A DNA stretch of 64,000 nucleotides. Origin: Segatella copri. GTDB lineage: Bacteria > Bacteroidota > Bacteroidia > Bacteroidales > Bacteroidaceae. Positions 26,463 through 36,468 of this stretch are shown here, piece by piece. Position 1 is the first letter of the stretch; every line of letters starts with the position of its first letter. Both the position numbers and the translations under genes were made by a program. The notes under the pieces were generated by a model. The model searched no databases and was not told where the DNA came from. It saw nothing but the letters and a program-made list of their open reading frames with translations. The DNA lies in NCBI RefSeq assembly GCF_019249795.2, contig NZ_CP156891.1, positions 2,013,501 to 2,077,500 on the forward strand, read 5' to 3'.

Positions 26463-28187
26463 ATGATAGAAGCAAAAAGAGTACCTTATGGAGTCTCTGA
26501 TTTCCTGAGAGTTATCAGAGAAAATCAGTATTACGTAGATAAGACTATGTATATTCCGTTGTTGGAGGCTCAACCCGACAACCTGATATTCATTCGCCCT
26601 CGCCGCTTCGGCAAGAGCCTGTTCCTCAGTATGCTCGAAGCTTACTATGACTGCAAGATAAAAGACCAGTTCCAGGAAATCTTCGGAGGTCTCTGGATTG
26701 GCAGTCAGCCTACCCCTCTACAGGGTAAGTATCAGGTACTGACACTCGATTTCTCACAAGTAGGAGGAAACATCGACAATCTGGAGGAACGCTTCAATTC
26801 GTATTGCAATATCTGCTTTGACGCTTTCATCAACAGATATGCACAATTCTATGATGAAGCAACCAGAAAGACCGTTCTTGCAGAGGATGTAGCATCCAAC
26901 AAGCTTGCTACTATCCAAAAATACGCAAAAGAACACAATTATCAGCTTTATCTCATCATCGATGAATACGACAACTTCACCAACACCGTGCTCAATGAAC
27001 AGGGTGAAAAAGTGTATCATGCGATGACGCATGCCAGCGGTTTCTACCGCGACTACTTCAAGAAGTTCAAGGGTTCATTCGCCAAGATATTCATGATGGG
27101 TGTAAGCCCTGTAACACTAGACGATGTTACCAGTGGCTTCAACATCGGCTGGCATATCTCAACCAAGCCCGAGTTTGACAAGATGCTGGGCTTCAGCACA
27201 GAAGATGTACGAGCCATGTTTACCCGTTATCGCGATGCGGGACAGATTCCGGCAGATAGCGATATCGAGGCAATGATAGAAGAGATTAAGCCGTGGTATG
27301 ACAATTATTGCTTCTCAGAGGCATGCTTAAACAGTAAGGTCAGGGTTTTCAATTGCGATATGGTGTTATATTATCTCCGTAATTACATGGACGATGGTAA
27401 AGCCCCTAAGCAGATGATAGACCCAAACACGAAAACCGACTACAACAAGATGAAGCGACTGCTCCAACTCGACAAGCTAGACGGCAACCGCAAGGGCATC
27501 ATCCGCAGGATTACGGAGGAAGGCAGCATCGTATCGAATCTATACGAAACCTTCCCTGCCAGTGAAATCGTGAAGCCGGAATACTTCCCAAGCCTGCTGT
27601 TCTATTACGGCATGCTTACCATCAAGGATACTTTCGGCGACCAGTTGCTCTTGGGAATCCCGAACAACAATGTCCGCCGTCAATATTATGGCTATCTGCA
27701 GGAGCAATATCAGGAAATCAACCATATCAACCTGAATGAGTTTGGTTATATGCTCACCTGCATGGCGTTCTATGGAAAATGGGAAGATGTCTTGGGCTTT
27801 ATGTCGAAGGCTTACGCCGAAGTGGCATCAGTAAGAGATGGCATCGAAGCCGAGCGCAACCTGCAAGGTTTCTTTATGGCATATCTCTACCTGAGCAGCT
27901 ATTACATTACGGCTCCCGAGCTTGAATTAAATCACGGCTATTGTGATTTCTTCCTCTTGCCCGACCTGACTCACTATCCTACCAAGCATAGCTATATCAT
28001 CGAACTGAAGATGTTGCCAGCCAAGGATTTTGAGGCAAAAGCCGAGGCACAATGGCAGGAAGCAGTAGAACAGATCAATCGTTATGCCGCAGCACCAAGA
28101 ATAGAAGTCTTGCGCCAAGGCACGACATTGCATAAAATCATCATCCAGTTTGCTGGATGGGAAATGAAACGAATGGAAGAAGTATAA
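26463..28187 (+). CDS. AAA-ATPase / PD-(D/E)XK nuclease-like protein (PF09820-PF08011 type)
   Basis: 574-aa cytosolic protein of a family strongly expanded in Prevotella and Bacteroides. The N-terminal ATPase domain has the altered P-loop RRFGKSLFLS (about residues 48-57) and a Walker B-like LYLIIDEYDNFTN (about 160-172). The C-terminus (about 470-565) has GYCDFFLLP and a later IIELKML, matching the D...ExK core of a PD-(D/E)XK nuclease. The biological role of the family is unknown; defence, mobile-element or regulatory roles have been guessed. It lies 22 bp upstream of an InaA-like kinase gene, an order mirrored at 39.5-41.5 kb. Confidence 0.88.
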   Translation: MIEAKRVPYGVSDFLRVIRENQYYVDKTMYIPLLEAQPDNLIFIRPRRFGKSLFLSMLEAYYDCKIKDQFQEIFGGLWIGSQPTPLQGKYQVLTLDFSQVGGNIDNLEERFNSYCNICFDAFINRYAQFYDEATRKTVLAEDVASNKLATIQKYAKEHNYQLYLIIDEYDNFTNTVLNEQGEKVYHAMTHASGFYRDYFKKFKGSFAKIFMMGVSPVTLDDVTSGFNIGWHISTKPEFDKMLGFSTEDVRAMFTRYRDAGQIPADSDIEAMIEEIKPWYDNYCFSEACLNSKVRVFNCDMVLYYLRNYMDDGKAPKQMIDPNTKTDYNKMKRLLQLDKLDGNRKGIIRRITEEGSIVSNLYETFPASEIVKPEYFPSLLFYYGMLTIKDTFGDQLLLGIPNNNVRRQYYGYLQEQYQEINHINLNEFGYMLTCMAFYGKWEDVLGFMSKAYAEVASVRDGIEAERNLQGFFMAYLYLSSYYITAPELELNHGYCDFFLLPDLTHYPTKHSYIIELKMLPAKDFEAKAEAQWQEAVEQINRYAAAPRIEVLRQGTTLHKIIIQFAGWEMKRMEEV

Positions 28188-28209
28188 ACATTCATATTTA
28201 ACTATAAGA

Positions 28210-28965
28210 ATGAGAAAGATTAAGATAAATCCTAAATACGAATATCTGAGAGTCTTTATCGAGAGCATACCTGATATTTTCGAGAAGGAAGGTCGTGAGA
28301 TATATAATAAGCGCAACCTCATCAAGGTGCTAACAGCACCAGATGGAACACAGGTTAACATAAAGCGCTTTCATATACCACATGGTCTCAACAAATTTAT
28401 CTATTCTTGGAATATCAGGAAGCCAAAAGGTCAACGAGCATTCGAATATCCTATGATTCTGAAAAGGAAAGGAATCAATACTCCAGAACCTTTAGCCCTC
28501 ATTGAAGAGCATAACTTTCTGAATCTCTTAGGATATAGCTATCTTATCACCATCCAGTGTGACTATGGTCATACCCTCTATGAGATGGCAGATGCTAAGC
28601 CAGAAGAATATCAATACATGGCAAAAGCTTTAGCCCATTTCGCTGCAGACATCCATCTGCACGAAATCCTCCACAAGGACTTTACTCCTGGCAATATTCT
28701 CTGGAAACGAGATGAAGAAGGATTCCATTTCATGCTGGTAGATATCAACAGAATGGATTTCGGACCAGTAAGCGAGAAGAAAGGACTTTATAATCTCAGA
28801 AGATTCTGGGGGCCCAAAGAATTCACCCGTATCTTAGTAAGCGAATATGCCTTGCTGCGCAACATAGATACCGACAAGGCTGTAGCCTATGTGATGAAAG
28901 AACGGGCTAGGTTCTGGACCAAATATGGAAAGAAGCACGAAATTCCATTTCAGCTAGAATTATAG
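28210..28965 (+). CDS. InaA/WaaP-like lipopolysaccharide kinase family protein (left copy)
   Basis: 251-aa eukaryotic-like kinase fold protein of the LPS-core kinase/RIO-like group. The catalytic loop is HKDFTPGN (His155, Asp157, Asn162) and the metal-binding Asp appears in MLVDINRM in place of DFG. The N-lobe lysine is probably within VNIKRFH. Related proteins phosphorylate LPS core sugars. A close homologue (about two-thirds identical by eye) is encoded at 39560-40312 in the opposite direction, at the far side of the glycan cluster. It directly precedes the glycosyltransferase genes and probably phosphorylates a sugar of the same glycan. Confidence 0.85.
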   Translation: MRKIKINPKYEYLRVFIESIPDIFEKEGREIYNKRNLIKVLTAPDGTQVNIKRFHIPHGLNKFIYSWNIRKPKGQRAFEYPMILKRKGINTPEPLALIEEHNFLNLLGYSYLITIQCDYGHTLYEMADAKPEEYQYMAKALAHFAADIHLHEILHKDFTPGNILWKRDEEGFHFMLVDINRMDFGPVSEKKGLYNLRRFWGPKEFTRILVSEYALLRNIDTDKAVAYVMKERARFWTKYGKKHEIPFQLEL

Positions 28966-29007
28966 TTCAAACTCATCTTTGTACATTTCACATATAAACT
29001 ATTGAAT

Positions 29008-30030
29008 ATGGAACAAAAAAGACTCTGTTATATTAGCCGCAACTATTATAATCTGACAAGTGCCGGCAATAAAGCAAAAACAGACAACGAGGATACGCTT
29101 GCAGAAATGGGAGCCATCAATCTTGGCTTACCACGCACAATCAGGAATAGCAAGATATTGGCTTTCTTCCTAGACTTAATAGGCGTCATCCGTGCCTGTA
29201 TCTTACTCCAGAAAGACGATGTGCTGTTCTTGCAATATCCTGTAAAAAAGTACTTTTCGTTTCTCTGCCATATAGCCCAACTGAAAGGAGCCAGAACGGT
29301 TTCTCTGATTCACGACCTCGGCTCTTTCCGCAGAAAGAAGCTCACCATCCAGAAAGAGATAAACCGTCTTTCGAATAGTGACTATATCATCGCATCAAAC
29401 GATAAGATGAAAGGATGGCTCAAAGAGCATGGGTTACAGAAGCCAGTTGGTGCCCTGGGCTTATTCGACTATCGTTCTGCATCAAGATGCTCGGAAGAGG
29501 TAACAGAAAGAGAACAGATAAAGGTGGTTTATGCCGGAGCCTTGAGCATGAAGAAGAATTCATTCCTGATAGAACTTTCCAAGACATTGAGCCATTGGCA
29601 ATTACTGGTTTGTGGAAACAAAGAAGGTCTGCAAGGTTTGCAAAACAATCCTCAGATTACTTACCAAGGGTTTGTACCGTCAGAGGAATTTATCAAGCAC
29701 ATAGATGCCGACTTCGGACTGGTATGGGACGGCGATTCTCTTGACGGATGCTCGGGAGAATACGGGCAATACCTGAAATGGAATTCTCCTCATAAGGTAT
29801 CCTTCTACCTCCGTGCCGGTTTGCCGCTCATCATCTGGAAAGAAGCTGCCGTAGCTCTTATCATCGAAGAAGCTGGAGCAGGTATAACCATCTGTTCGCT
29901 GGAAGAGCTGGATGACAAACTTGCCAATCTTACCCCGGAACAGAAAAAGGAGATGAAAAAGCAAGCGGTAAATTTGGCTCAGAAGCTGAACAAAGGCAGA
30001 TTCCTTCAAGACGCTTTTCGCTCGCTATAA
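29008..30030 (+). CDS. Glycosyltransferase, galactofuranosyltransferase-like
   Basis: About 340-aa GT-B-like transferase. The N-terminus (ISRNYYNLTSAGNKAKTDNE) and central IGVIRACILLQKDDVLFLQYP, LIHDLGSF stretches resemble beta-1,6-galactofuranosyltransferases such as WbbI. The donor-side region has YAGALSMKKNSFL and the conserved GLVWDGDSLDG. The ATG at 29008 is preferred to a TTG two codons earlier. A glf gene 4 kb downstream in the same cluster would supply UDP-galactofuranose, which supports the call. Linkage specificity is inferred. Confidence 0.8.
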   Translation: MEQKRLCYISRNYYNLTSAGNKAKTDNEDTLAEMGAINLGLPRTIRNSKILAFFLDLIGVIRACILLQKDDVLFLQYPVKKYFSFLCHIAQLKGARTVSLIHDLGSFRRKKLTIQKEINRLSNSDYIIASNDKMKGWLKEHGLQKPVGALGLFDYRSASRCSEEVTEREQIKVVYAGALSMKKNSFLIELSKTLSHWQLLVCGNKEGLQGLQNNPQITYQGFVPSEEFIKHIDADFGLVWDGDSLDGCSGEYGQYLKWNSPHKVSFYLRAGLPLIIWKEAAVALIIEEAGAGITICSLEELDDKLANLTPEQKKEMKKQAVNLAQKLNKGRFLQDAFRSL

Positions 30031-30153
30031 TATTGCAGATATAAACTTAGTTTTCAGCAAGATAGAGGAGCTACAATCTTAAAAATATATAAAACTGACA
30101 CTTCACAAGCAAGTTCTGTACACTCAGTACATTTCTTCTAAAAAGACAAAGAT

Positions 30154-31077
30154 ATGATTCATATAGCTTGTAACATAGATGATAATTACATCATGCAATG
30201 TTGTACTACTTTAGTTTCTGTCATGTACAATAACAGAAATGAACAGATAACATTCCATATCATTGCTGAGTTTCTCAGCAATGAGGCCAAAAGTATGCTT
30301 ACAGAAGAAGTAGAAAAATACAATCAGCAAATACACTTTTATGCTTACAATCTAAACATGAATCTTTCATCGTTCAAAAGCGCCCACATATCGCTTGCAG
30401 CCTACCTGCGTCTTTTCGTGGCAGATATTCTACCTGTAGAGATACATAAAATTCTATATCTGGACTGCGATCTCATCATAAACGATTCTATAAAAGATTT
30501 GTGGGAGACAGATGTTACATCATACGCCGTAGCTGCAGTAGAAGACATGTGGAGCGGAAAAGCAAACAACTACACCCGGCTCGAATACCCTCAGGAAGAT
30601 ACCTATTTCAACTCGGGAGTACTCATCATCAATTTGGATTACTGGAGAAATGCCCATCTGAGTAAAGCCAGTTTGGAATTTGCAGAAAAATATGCAGAAA
30701 AGCTAATCTTCAACGATCAGGACATACTCAACGGACTTCTGCATGACAGAAAACTCCTGATACCCTTCAGATGGAACATACAAGATGGCTTTCTAAGAAA
30801 AAGAAGACATCTTCGCCAGCAAGCCATACCGAAACTGATAGAGGAATTAAAACATCCTGTCATCATACATTTCACAGGCCACAGAAAACCATGGCTCCAT
30901 ATATGCCAAAGTCCGTATCAAAAGCTATTCTTCAAATACCTGGACATGACAAGATGGAAGGGTATCCGACCTCAGACGCCATGGTCGTGGAAGCTCAAGA
31001 CACTTATCGATAGTATATTATATGCAATGCACTTAAAAGTTCAAAAATACGATTATAAAAATATTCAAGCATTATGA
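30154..31077 (+). CDS. Glycosyltransferase family 8
   Basis: 307-aa GT-A transferase of the LgtC/GT8 group, which transfers glucose or galactose to LPS or capsule. The DxD metal motif is in YLDCDLIIND (about residues 104-112), preceded by SLAAYLRLFVADILP. The second conserved region is TYFNSGVLIINLDYWR, and the C-terminal IIHFTGHRKPW carries the HxxGxxKPW motif. The stop codon overlaps the next gene by 4 bp. The gene is clearly more AT-rich than the housekeeping neighbours, as is usual for surface-glycan genes. Confidence 0.93.
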   Translation: MIHIACNIDDNYIMQCCTTLVSVMYNNRNEQITFHIIAEFLSNEAKSMLTEEVEKYNQQIHFYAYNLNMNLSSFKSAHISLAAYLRLFVADILPVEIHKILYLDCDLIINDSIKDLWETDVTSYAVAAVEDMWSGKANNYTRLEYPQEDTYFNSGVLIINLDYWRNAHLSKASLEFAEKYAEKLIFNDQDILNGLLHDRKLLIPFRWNIQDGFLRKRRHLRQQAIPKLIEELKHPVIIHFTGHRKPWLHICQSPYQKLFFKYLDMTRWKGIRPQTPWSWKLKTLIDSILYAMHLKVQKYDYKNIQAL

Positions 31078-32072
31078 ATTGTGAATTAAGCATCATCGTT
31101 CCCGTTTATAATACAGCACAATATTTGCCTCAATGCATAGAGTCTATTCTAAAACAATCATTCAAGAACTGGGAACTAATTCTTATAGATGACGGCTCAA
31201 CAGACGGCTCGGCTGAAATATGTGAAGAATGGGCTCAAAAGGATGCTAGAATCAAAGTCATCCACAAAGTTAATTCCGGACAGGCAGATAGCAGAAACCA
31301 AGCTCTTGAAATCTGTCAGGGAGCCTATATTGGCTTTGTTGACAGCGATGACTGGATTGAAGAATCTATGTATGAAGTCTTGATGAATGACTTAAAGACT
31401 ACCAATTCAGACATTGCTATCTGTAATCATTACGACGAAAGTAAGAACAAGACTCTTTGCAAAAATGTTTCAGACAAGAGATATATCTTAAAGAACCAAG
31501 AAATACAGGAGTTTGTCATTAAGGATAAAATCAAGAGCTATATCTGGCAAATGCTCTTCAAACGAGAATTGCTCAACAAGCCGATGCCAACTTCTAAGAA
31601 TTACGAAGACTATAGCATTCTGCCACATTGGTTCGAAAATGCCAAACAGGTGGTCTATACTTACCAGCCGCTGTATCATTACCGGCTTCGAAAAAGCAGC
31701 ATCGTCCACGATTTATCTCTCAACAGATATTATGAATTCTTTAAGGCTGAAATATCAAGATATAATTATTACAAGCGCTCTCCTTTCCGCAAGATTGCCA
31801 AAAGAATGGTAGTAAAGCGAGGTATCAAAGCGGCTAAATACGTATCAAGAAACCAAACTTCTCTATCGAAGCAGAAAGAAATCAAGGCCATGGTAAGCAG
31901 AATATCCAAGGACCTCAAGGCCTTTTCTCTAATCGGTATAGAGAAAAAGAGTTTCAAGGAACGCGTTTTGCTTTATCTCTTGTTAAAACACCCTAATAAA
32001 TTCATATTGTATCAACGAATGATGGACAAACTGATGTTCTACAAACATTCTAATTTAGATTTATACGAATAA
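31074..32072 (+). CDS. Glycosyltransferase family 2
   Basis: 332-aa GT-A transferase. The N-terminal domain shows SIIVPVYNTAQYLPQCIESIL, the nucleotide-binding LILIDDGSTDGS and the metal motif GFVDSDDWIE (about residues 90-99). The C-terminal 120 residues are basic and helical without membrane segments. The start overlaps the GT8 stop (ATGA) and its stop overlaps the next start (TAATG), so three genes appear translationally coupled. Donor and acceptor sugars cannot be told from sequence. Confidence 0.93.
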   Translation: MNCELSIIVPVYNTAQYLPQCIESILKQSFKNWELILIDDGSTDGSAEICEEWAQKDARIKVIHKVNSGQADSRNQALEICQGAYIGFVDSDDWIEESMYEVLMNDLKTTNSDIAICNHYDESKNKTLCKNVSDKRYILKNQEIQEFVIKDKIKSYIWQMLFKRELLNKPMPTSKNYEDYSILPHWFENAKQVVYTYQPLYHYRLRKSSIVHDLSLNRYYEFFKAEISRYNYYKRSPFRKIAKRMVVKRGIKAAKYVSRNQTSLSKQKEIKAMVSRISKDLKAFSLIGIEKKSFKERVLLYLLLKHPNKFILYQRMMDKLMFYKHSNLDLYE

Positions 32073-32911
32073 TGAAAAAGAAAGTCTCAGTCATAACAGT
32101 CAACTATAATAATCTGAAGGGTTTGGAAAGAACAATCTCTTCAGTGCTTTTGCAATCATTCAGCGATTTTGAATACATCATCGTTGATGGTGGGTCATCA
32201 GATGGCAGCAAGGAATATATAGAATCTAAGCAAGAATATATCAATCAATGGGTTAGTGAAAAAGATCATGGGGTATATAATGCCATGAATAAAGCCATAA
32301 GAATGGCACAAGGCGAATATTGTATCTTCATGAATTCGGGCGATCATTTCTTTTCTTCACAATCTTTGGAGAATGCTGCCAAGATGCTCAATGGCTCAGA
32401 CTACTACGTGGGAGAAACCATTATCATAGACTGCAAACTGGCTTCACTCTGCCTTCCACCACAGAACATGTCGTTCCGATTTATCAGAGATAAAGTTCTG
32501 CAGCATCAATCTACATTTACAAGGACTCAGTTGCTAAAGGAGCACCCCTACAATGAAAATCTGAAAATCGTATCAGATTGGGCACACTTTCTGGAAAACT
32601 GGTATTTCAAAAAATGTTCATACCAAGCTATTAACTCTATTGTTGCTGTATATTATACTGATGGCATCTCTTTTACAAATGGTGACTTGTTGAAAAAGGA
32701 AAGAAAAGAGGTGTTCTCCGAGTTATTTGGAAGCACCAGCAAGTTGCCTCACATAAAAGAGACTGCAGAAGAAAAGAAAGAACGCATCAATGATGATTTT
32801 GCATTCAAACTGAAAAAAGCTCTGAAGATGAAACCAGTATCACGCGACTGGAAAATCCTACGTACAGGCTTTAAATTTTTATGGAAAGATTTGTCTATTA
32901 AATCAAAGTAA
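32072..32911 (+). CDS. Glycosyltransferase family 2 (WcaA-like)
   Basis: 279-aa GT2 protein. The N-terminus VSVITVNYNNLKGLERTISSVL, the IIVDGGSSDGS motif and the FMNSGDHFFS segment (the DxD counterpart is written as SGDH) identify the WcaA/colanic-acid-type subgroup. EKDHGVYNAMNKAI is the typical acceptor-side stretch. It starts within the stop codon of the preceding gene and ends 1 bp before the next start. Codon use is AT-rich. Confidence 0.92.
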   Translation: MKKKVSVITVNYNNLKGLERTISSVLLQSFSDFEYIIVDGGSSDGSKEYIESKQEYINQWVSEKDHGVYNAMNKAIRMAQGEYCIFMNSGDHFFSSQSLENAAKMLNGSDYYVGETIIIDCKLASLCLPPQNMSFRFIRDKVLQHQSTFTRTQLLKEHPYNENLKIVSDWAHFLENWYFKKCSYQAINSIVAVYYTDGISFTNGDLLKKERKEVFSELFGSTSKLPHIKETAEEKKERINDDFAFKLKKALKMKPVSRDWKILRTGFKFLWKDLSIKSK

Positions 32912-32912
32912 G

Positions 32913-34061
32913 ATGAAAGTATTATATGACAGTCAAGCCTTCGATATGCAAACGCATGGAGGCGTTGCCGAATTATATTCCCACTTGCCTCAAGACATTG
33001 AAGCAAGCCTCAGCGTCATGGAATCTGCCAATGTTTACCTCAAAACATTAGGAAGTAAACCAGATGGAGAATTATATCATAACTTTCTCTGGAAGAAAGA
33101 TACTGCAATAAAGAAAATGCTATATAAGTTCTATTATAATGCAAAATTCGGAGAATATTCACGATTAGATCGTACTCCAAGAATCAATAGATACAAGTCT
33201 GTCTGCGACATCAAGTCTAAAGATTTCGATTTGTTTCATCCAACTTTCTTTGACCCTTACTTCCTCAAGTACATAGGCAGTAAGCCTTATGTTGTCACGG
33301 TACATGATATGATACCCGAACAGTACAATCAGTATTATGACCATAATGACTATCAGATTCTGCAAAAACATCTTGTCATACCAAAAGCAAATCACATCAT
33401 TGCAGTCAGCCAACAGACAAAAAGGGATTTATGCCGTATCATGAATATCAAGGAAGAGCAGGTGAGCGTAGTTTATCATGGAGCAGACGAAACTCCTTAT
33501 ACGCCAAACGAAAACAACAGACATCCATTTGAATATATACTTTTCGTTGGCGAACGTCACTTTTATAAAAACTTTGATTTCTTTGCCAAGCAATGTGTAC
33601 CTATTTTAAAAAGACACAAGGAACTGAAGGTAGTATGCACAGGAAAGCCTTTCAATGAGACTGAAAAAAGTATGTTTAAATCATGGGAAATGGAAGATAG
33701 ATTCATACATGAGTTTATCAAAACAGATCAAGAAATGCTAGACTTATACCACTATGCCCTGGCATTCGTTTACCCATCATCATACGAAGGGTTCGGACTC
33801 CCGATTCTTGAGGCTTACAAAGCAGAATGCCCTGTTTTACTCAATCATGCCAGTTGTTTTCCGGAAATCGCAGAAGACGCAGCAGTTTACTTCCACATGG
33901 ATGAAAAGAGAACTGATTTCGAAGAACAGTTTGAAACTTTCTACTATCTAGACGGGATAGAGAAAAAGAAACTCATAGAAAAGCAGAATGAAAGACTAAA
34001 ACATTTTTCATGGAAAAAATCTGCGTTGGAGTTGGCTAATATTTATAAACATATCAATTAG
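32913..34061 (+). CDS. Glycosyltransferase family 4
   Basis: 382-aa GT-B transferase (GT4, mannosyltransferase-like). The N-terminal half includes VTVHDMIPEQY and AVSQQTKRDL. The C-terminal donor domain has YILFVGERHFYKNF, and the E-x7-E motif appears as EGFGLPILEA (about residues 290-299). It acts after or before the GT2 enzymes in building the repeat unit. Spacing is 1 bp from the upstream gene and 5 bp to glf. A related but frameshifted GT4 gene lies at 36469-37663. Confidence 0.92.
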   Translation: MKVLYDSQAFDMQTHGGVAELYSHLPQDIEASLSVMESANVYLKTLGSKPDGELYHNFLWKKDTAIKKMLYKFYYNAKFGEYSRLDRTPRINRYKSVCDIKSKDFDLFHPTFFDPYFLKYIGSKPYVVTVHDMIPEQYNQYYDHNDYQILQKHLVIPKANHIIAVSQQTKRDLCRIMNIKEEQVSVVYHGADETPYTPNENNRHPFEYILFVGERHFYKNFDFFAKQCVPILKRHKELKVVCTGKPFNETEKSMFKSWEMEDRFIHEFIKTDQEMLDLYHYALAFVYPSSYEGFGLPILEAYKAECPVLLNHASCFPEIAEDAAVYFHMDEKRTDFEEQFETFYYLDGIEKKKLIEKQNERLKHFSWKKSALELANIYKHIN

Positions 34062-34066
34062 CAAGT

Positions 34067-35230
34067 ATGAAGAAATATGATTATCTCATAGTTGGCTCCG
34101 GACTCTTCGGAGCCACATTCGCCCATTTGGCTCATAAACAAGGAAAAACTTGTCTGGTGATAGATAAGCGACCACATCTCGGTGGCAATATCTATTGCGA
34201 AAACATAGAGGGCATCAACGTACATAAGTATGGTGCCCACATCTTCCATACCTCCAACAAAGAGGTGTGGAACTTCGTCAACTCTATCGTTGAGTTCAAC
34301 CGCTACACCAACTCGCCTGTGGCAAACTACAAAGGCAAACTCTATAATCTGCCTTTCAATATGAATACCTTCTATCAGATGTGGGGCGTAACCACACCAG
34401 CAGAAGCACAGGCTAAAATTGATGAGCAGAAGGCAGAAGCCGTGGCTAAAATGAAGGCCGATGGTGTAAGTGAGCCTCGCAATCTGGAGGAACAGGCTCA
34501 GGTGCTCATCGGTAAAGATATCTACGAGCGTCTCATCAAGGGATATACCGAGAAGCAATGGGGACGAAAGTGTACAGACTTGCCAGCCTTCATCATCAAG
34601 CGACTGCCGGTACGCCTCATCTTCGACAACAATTACTTCAATGACAAATATCAGGGAATCCCTATGGGGGGATACAACAAACTCATCGATGGTTTACTTG
34701 AGGGGGCAGATACAAAGGTATCAGTTGACTTCTTTAAAGACGAGATAGAACTCCCAAACGGCAACAAGGGGGTGCTGAAAGATCATTGGAAAGAACTTGC
34801 CACTAAGCTGGTTTTCACAGGCAAGATAGATGAGTTCTACAACTATCAGTTTGGTAAGCTCAACTATCGCACTGTCCGTTTTGAGCAGGAAACCATCGAC
34901 TGCCCTAACTATCAAGGTAATGCCGTGGTAAACTATACTGAGCGCGAAGTGCCATATACCCGAGTGATTGAGCACAAGCATTTCGAAATGTTCGGAGCAG
35001 AAGTCTATGAGACCCCGAAGACGGTTATCTCCAAGGAATATTCCACCGAATGGAAAGATGGCATGGAACCATACTATCCGGTAAACGACAAGGAGAATTC
35101 TGAACTGTATGCACAATACAAGAACCTGGCAGACCAGGAAGAAGATGTAATTTTTGGCGGCCGCCTTGCCGAATACAAGTATTATGACATGGCTCCTATC
35201 ATAGAGAAAGCATTGGCTATGTTCAAATAA
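34067..35230 (+). CDS. glf: UDP-galactopyranose mutase
   Basis: FAD-dependent mutase converting UDP-galactopyranose to UDP-galactofuranose. The FAD-binding start IVGSGLFGATFAHLA, the HIFHTSNKEVW segment, GYTEKQWGRKC and the IPMGGYNKLIDGLLEG region are diagnostic. The C-terminal YYPVNDKENSELY and GGRLAEYKYYDM stretches complete the family pattern. 387 aa is typical. It is the last gene of the tightly packed cluster and is followed by a strong terminator. Its presence implies galactofuranose in the product of this locus. Codon use is less AT-rich than in the preceding transferases. Confidence 0.97.
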   Translation: MKKYDYLIVGSGLFGATFAHLAHKQGKTCLVIDKRPHLGGNIYCENIEGINVHKYGAHIFHTSNKEVWNFVNSIVEFNRYTNSPVANYKGKLYNLPFNMNTFYQMWGVTTPAEAQAKIDEQKAEAVAKMKADGVSEPRNLEEQAQVLIGKDIYERLIKGYTEKQWGRKCTDLPAFIIKRLPVRLIFDNNYFNDKYQGIPMGGYNKLIDGLLEGADTKVSVDFFKDEIELPNGNKGVLKDHWKELATKLVFTGKIDEFYNYQFGKLNYRTVRFEQETIDCPNYQGNAVVNYTEREVPYTRVIEHKHFEMFGAEVYETPKTVISKEYSTEWKDGMEPYYPVNDKENSELYAQYKNLADQEEDVIFGGRLAEYKYYDMAPIIEKALAMFK

Positions 35231-35270
35231 AGCTATTCTGTAAAGCCCCTTCTACATTCGGAATATATTG

Positions 35271-35312
35271 GCTCAGGAGAGGTTGCCCATAGATGGATAA
35301 CCTCTCCTGAGC
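35271..35312 (+). terminator. Terminator of the glycan cluster
   Basis: Perfect 14-bp stem (35271-35284 with 35299-35312) with a 14-nt loop, 40 bp after the glf stop. Confidence 0.75.
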
Positions 35313-35377
35313 TACTTTAGTATTATAGAGAAAACCATATTGACTACAACGTCCAAAGGAACGAAAAGATTTTTCTC

Positions 35378-36328
35378 TTATTTTTCTTCTGATACATTTT
35401 GAGGAGTTGAATAATCCTTTGTCATCATCTCGTAAACGAGCTTAAACCATATCAGCACGCAAGGCAATGCCTTCAAGGCGTAAGGCTGCACGTAGTTCTT
35501 GCGGATGAAAGCAGGGAAAAGATCGGATGGCGACATGCTCGTCAGAATGAAGGCAAACACCAGCAGCGCAACGTCCCAGCAGCGATTGATTCTGCATTTT
35601 GGAAAACATATTCTCCATGTTCTTGCCCGCAAGGCTGACATGCCACTCCTTATACTGGTCGATGATATACTCAGGACTGGTTATCGCCATAGGCAGGACA
35701 AAGAACAGGACAGCCCATCCTATCAATGCTGCCACAAACTTAACCTTGTGCTTGGAGAAGAAGAAGAACGCCAAACCCACGATACCATAAAGCTTCACGA
35801 AGGTTCCTATCATGATAAAGCAGGCTGCCGTAATATCTTTCTCTATGCAATAGAACGATGCGATGATGATGGCGGCAATGATGATGTTAAACTGACTCAT
35901 AAACAATGCCGTGAGCAACTCATGGGCACAGAACCAATAGCAGAATATCTGCTTGCCCTAACGCAACGGTAGTTTGCGTATGGCAACAAACAGAGCCAGC
36001 GCCATCAACACTTGCCAGAAAAATAATCCCAGCGGATGGGGCAACACGGCAAAAGGTGCGATGATGATGCTGAAGAACGGACCATAGTGGTTCGAATCGA
36101 AAAACTCCAAAGGATACTGGGCATACAATGAAGTCTGATTCCAAGCATGCCAGAAATCATACTTGAATATCAAGAAGTTATTGCACTTGTGAATCTTGAT
36201 CAATGCAGACCCACACCTAGAATCAACCAGAGCCCCAGCAAGGTGCGAGGGTCGCTGAAGAAAGGGCGACCGAAAAAGTGCCTGATACCTGCTAGCCACT
36301 GGCTATTCTCCATTTTTGTACTATCCAT
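35378..36328 (-). pseudogene. Decayed GT87/DUF2029 mannosyltransferase-like membrane protein
   Basis: Remnant of a polytopic GT87-family (DUF2029) glycosyltransferase. Reading leftward from an ATG at 36326-36328 (MDSTKMENSQW), the frame is lost near 36205, resumes one frame over with LIKIHKCNNFLIFKYDFWH and LYAQYPLEFFDSNHYGPFF, and hits an in-frame TAG at 35958-35960 (LPLR-stop-GKQIFCYWF). It continues to about 35585 (KMQNQSLLG), where the frame changes again and the C-terminal VFAFILTSMSPSDLFPAFI piece follows. The total is about 310 codons, shorter than the usual 400 or so, so an internal deletion at the last junction is likely. At least three lesions make this non-functional. Confidence 0.85.
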
Positions 36329-36468
36329 TCTATCTGTCTTGTTATGAATTACTTTATTTAGAGGGCAAAATTACGCAAATTCCACGTAATTAGCAAATAA
36401 ATCCATATTTATTTTGAGAAATCAGTTTTTTAATATACCTTTGTCCCAATAATTAAAGAAAAAACAAA

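Noticed and set aside
26463..28187. Considered as a known anti-phage system gene
   Set aside because: The ATPase-nuclease architecture is suggestive, but no recognised defence partner genes are adjacent.
35920..36299. Separate small membrane protein genes in the GT87 region
   Set aside because: The pieces join into one GT87-like protein once the lesions are accounted for, so they are fragments.
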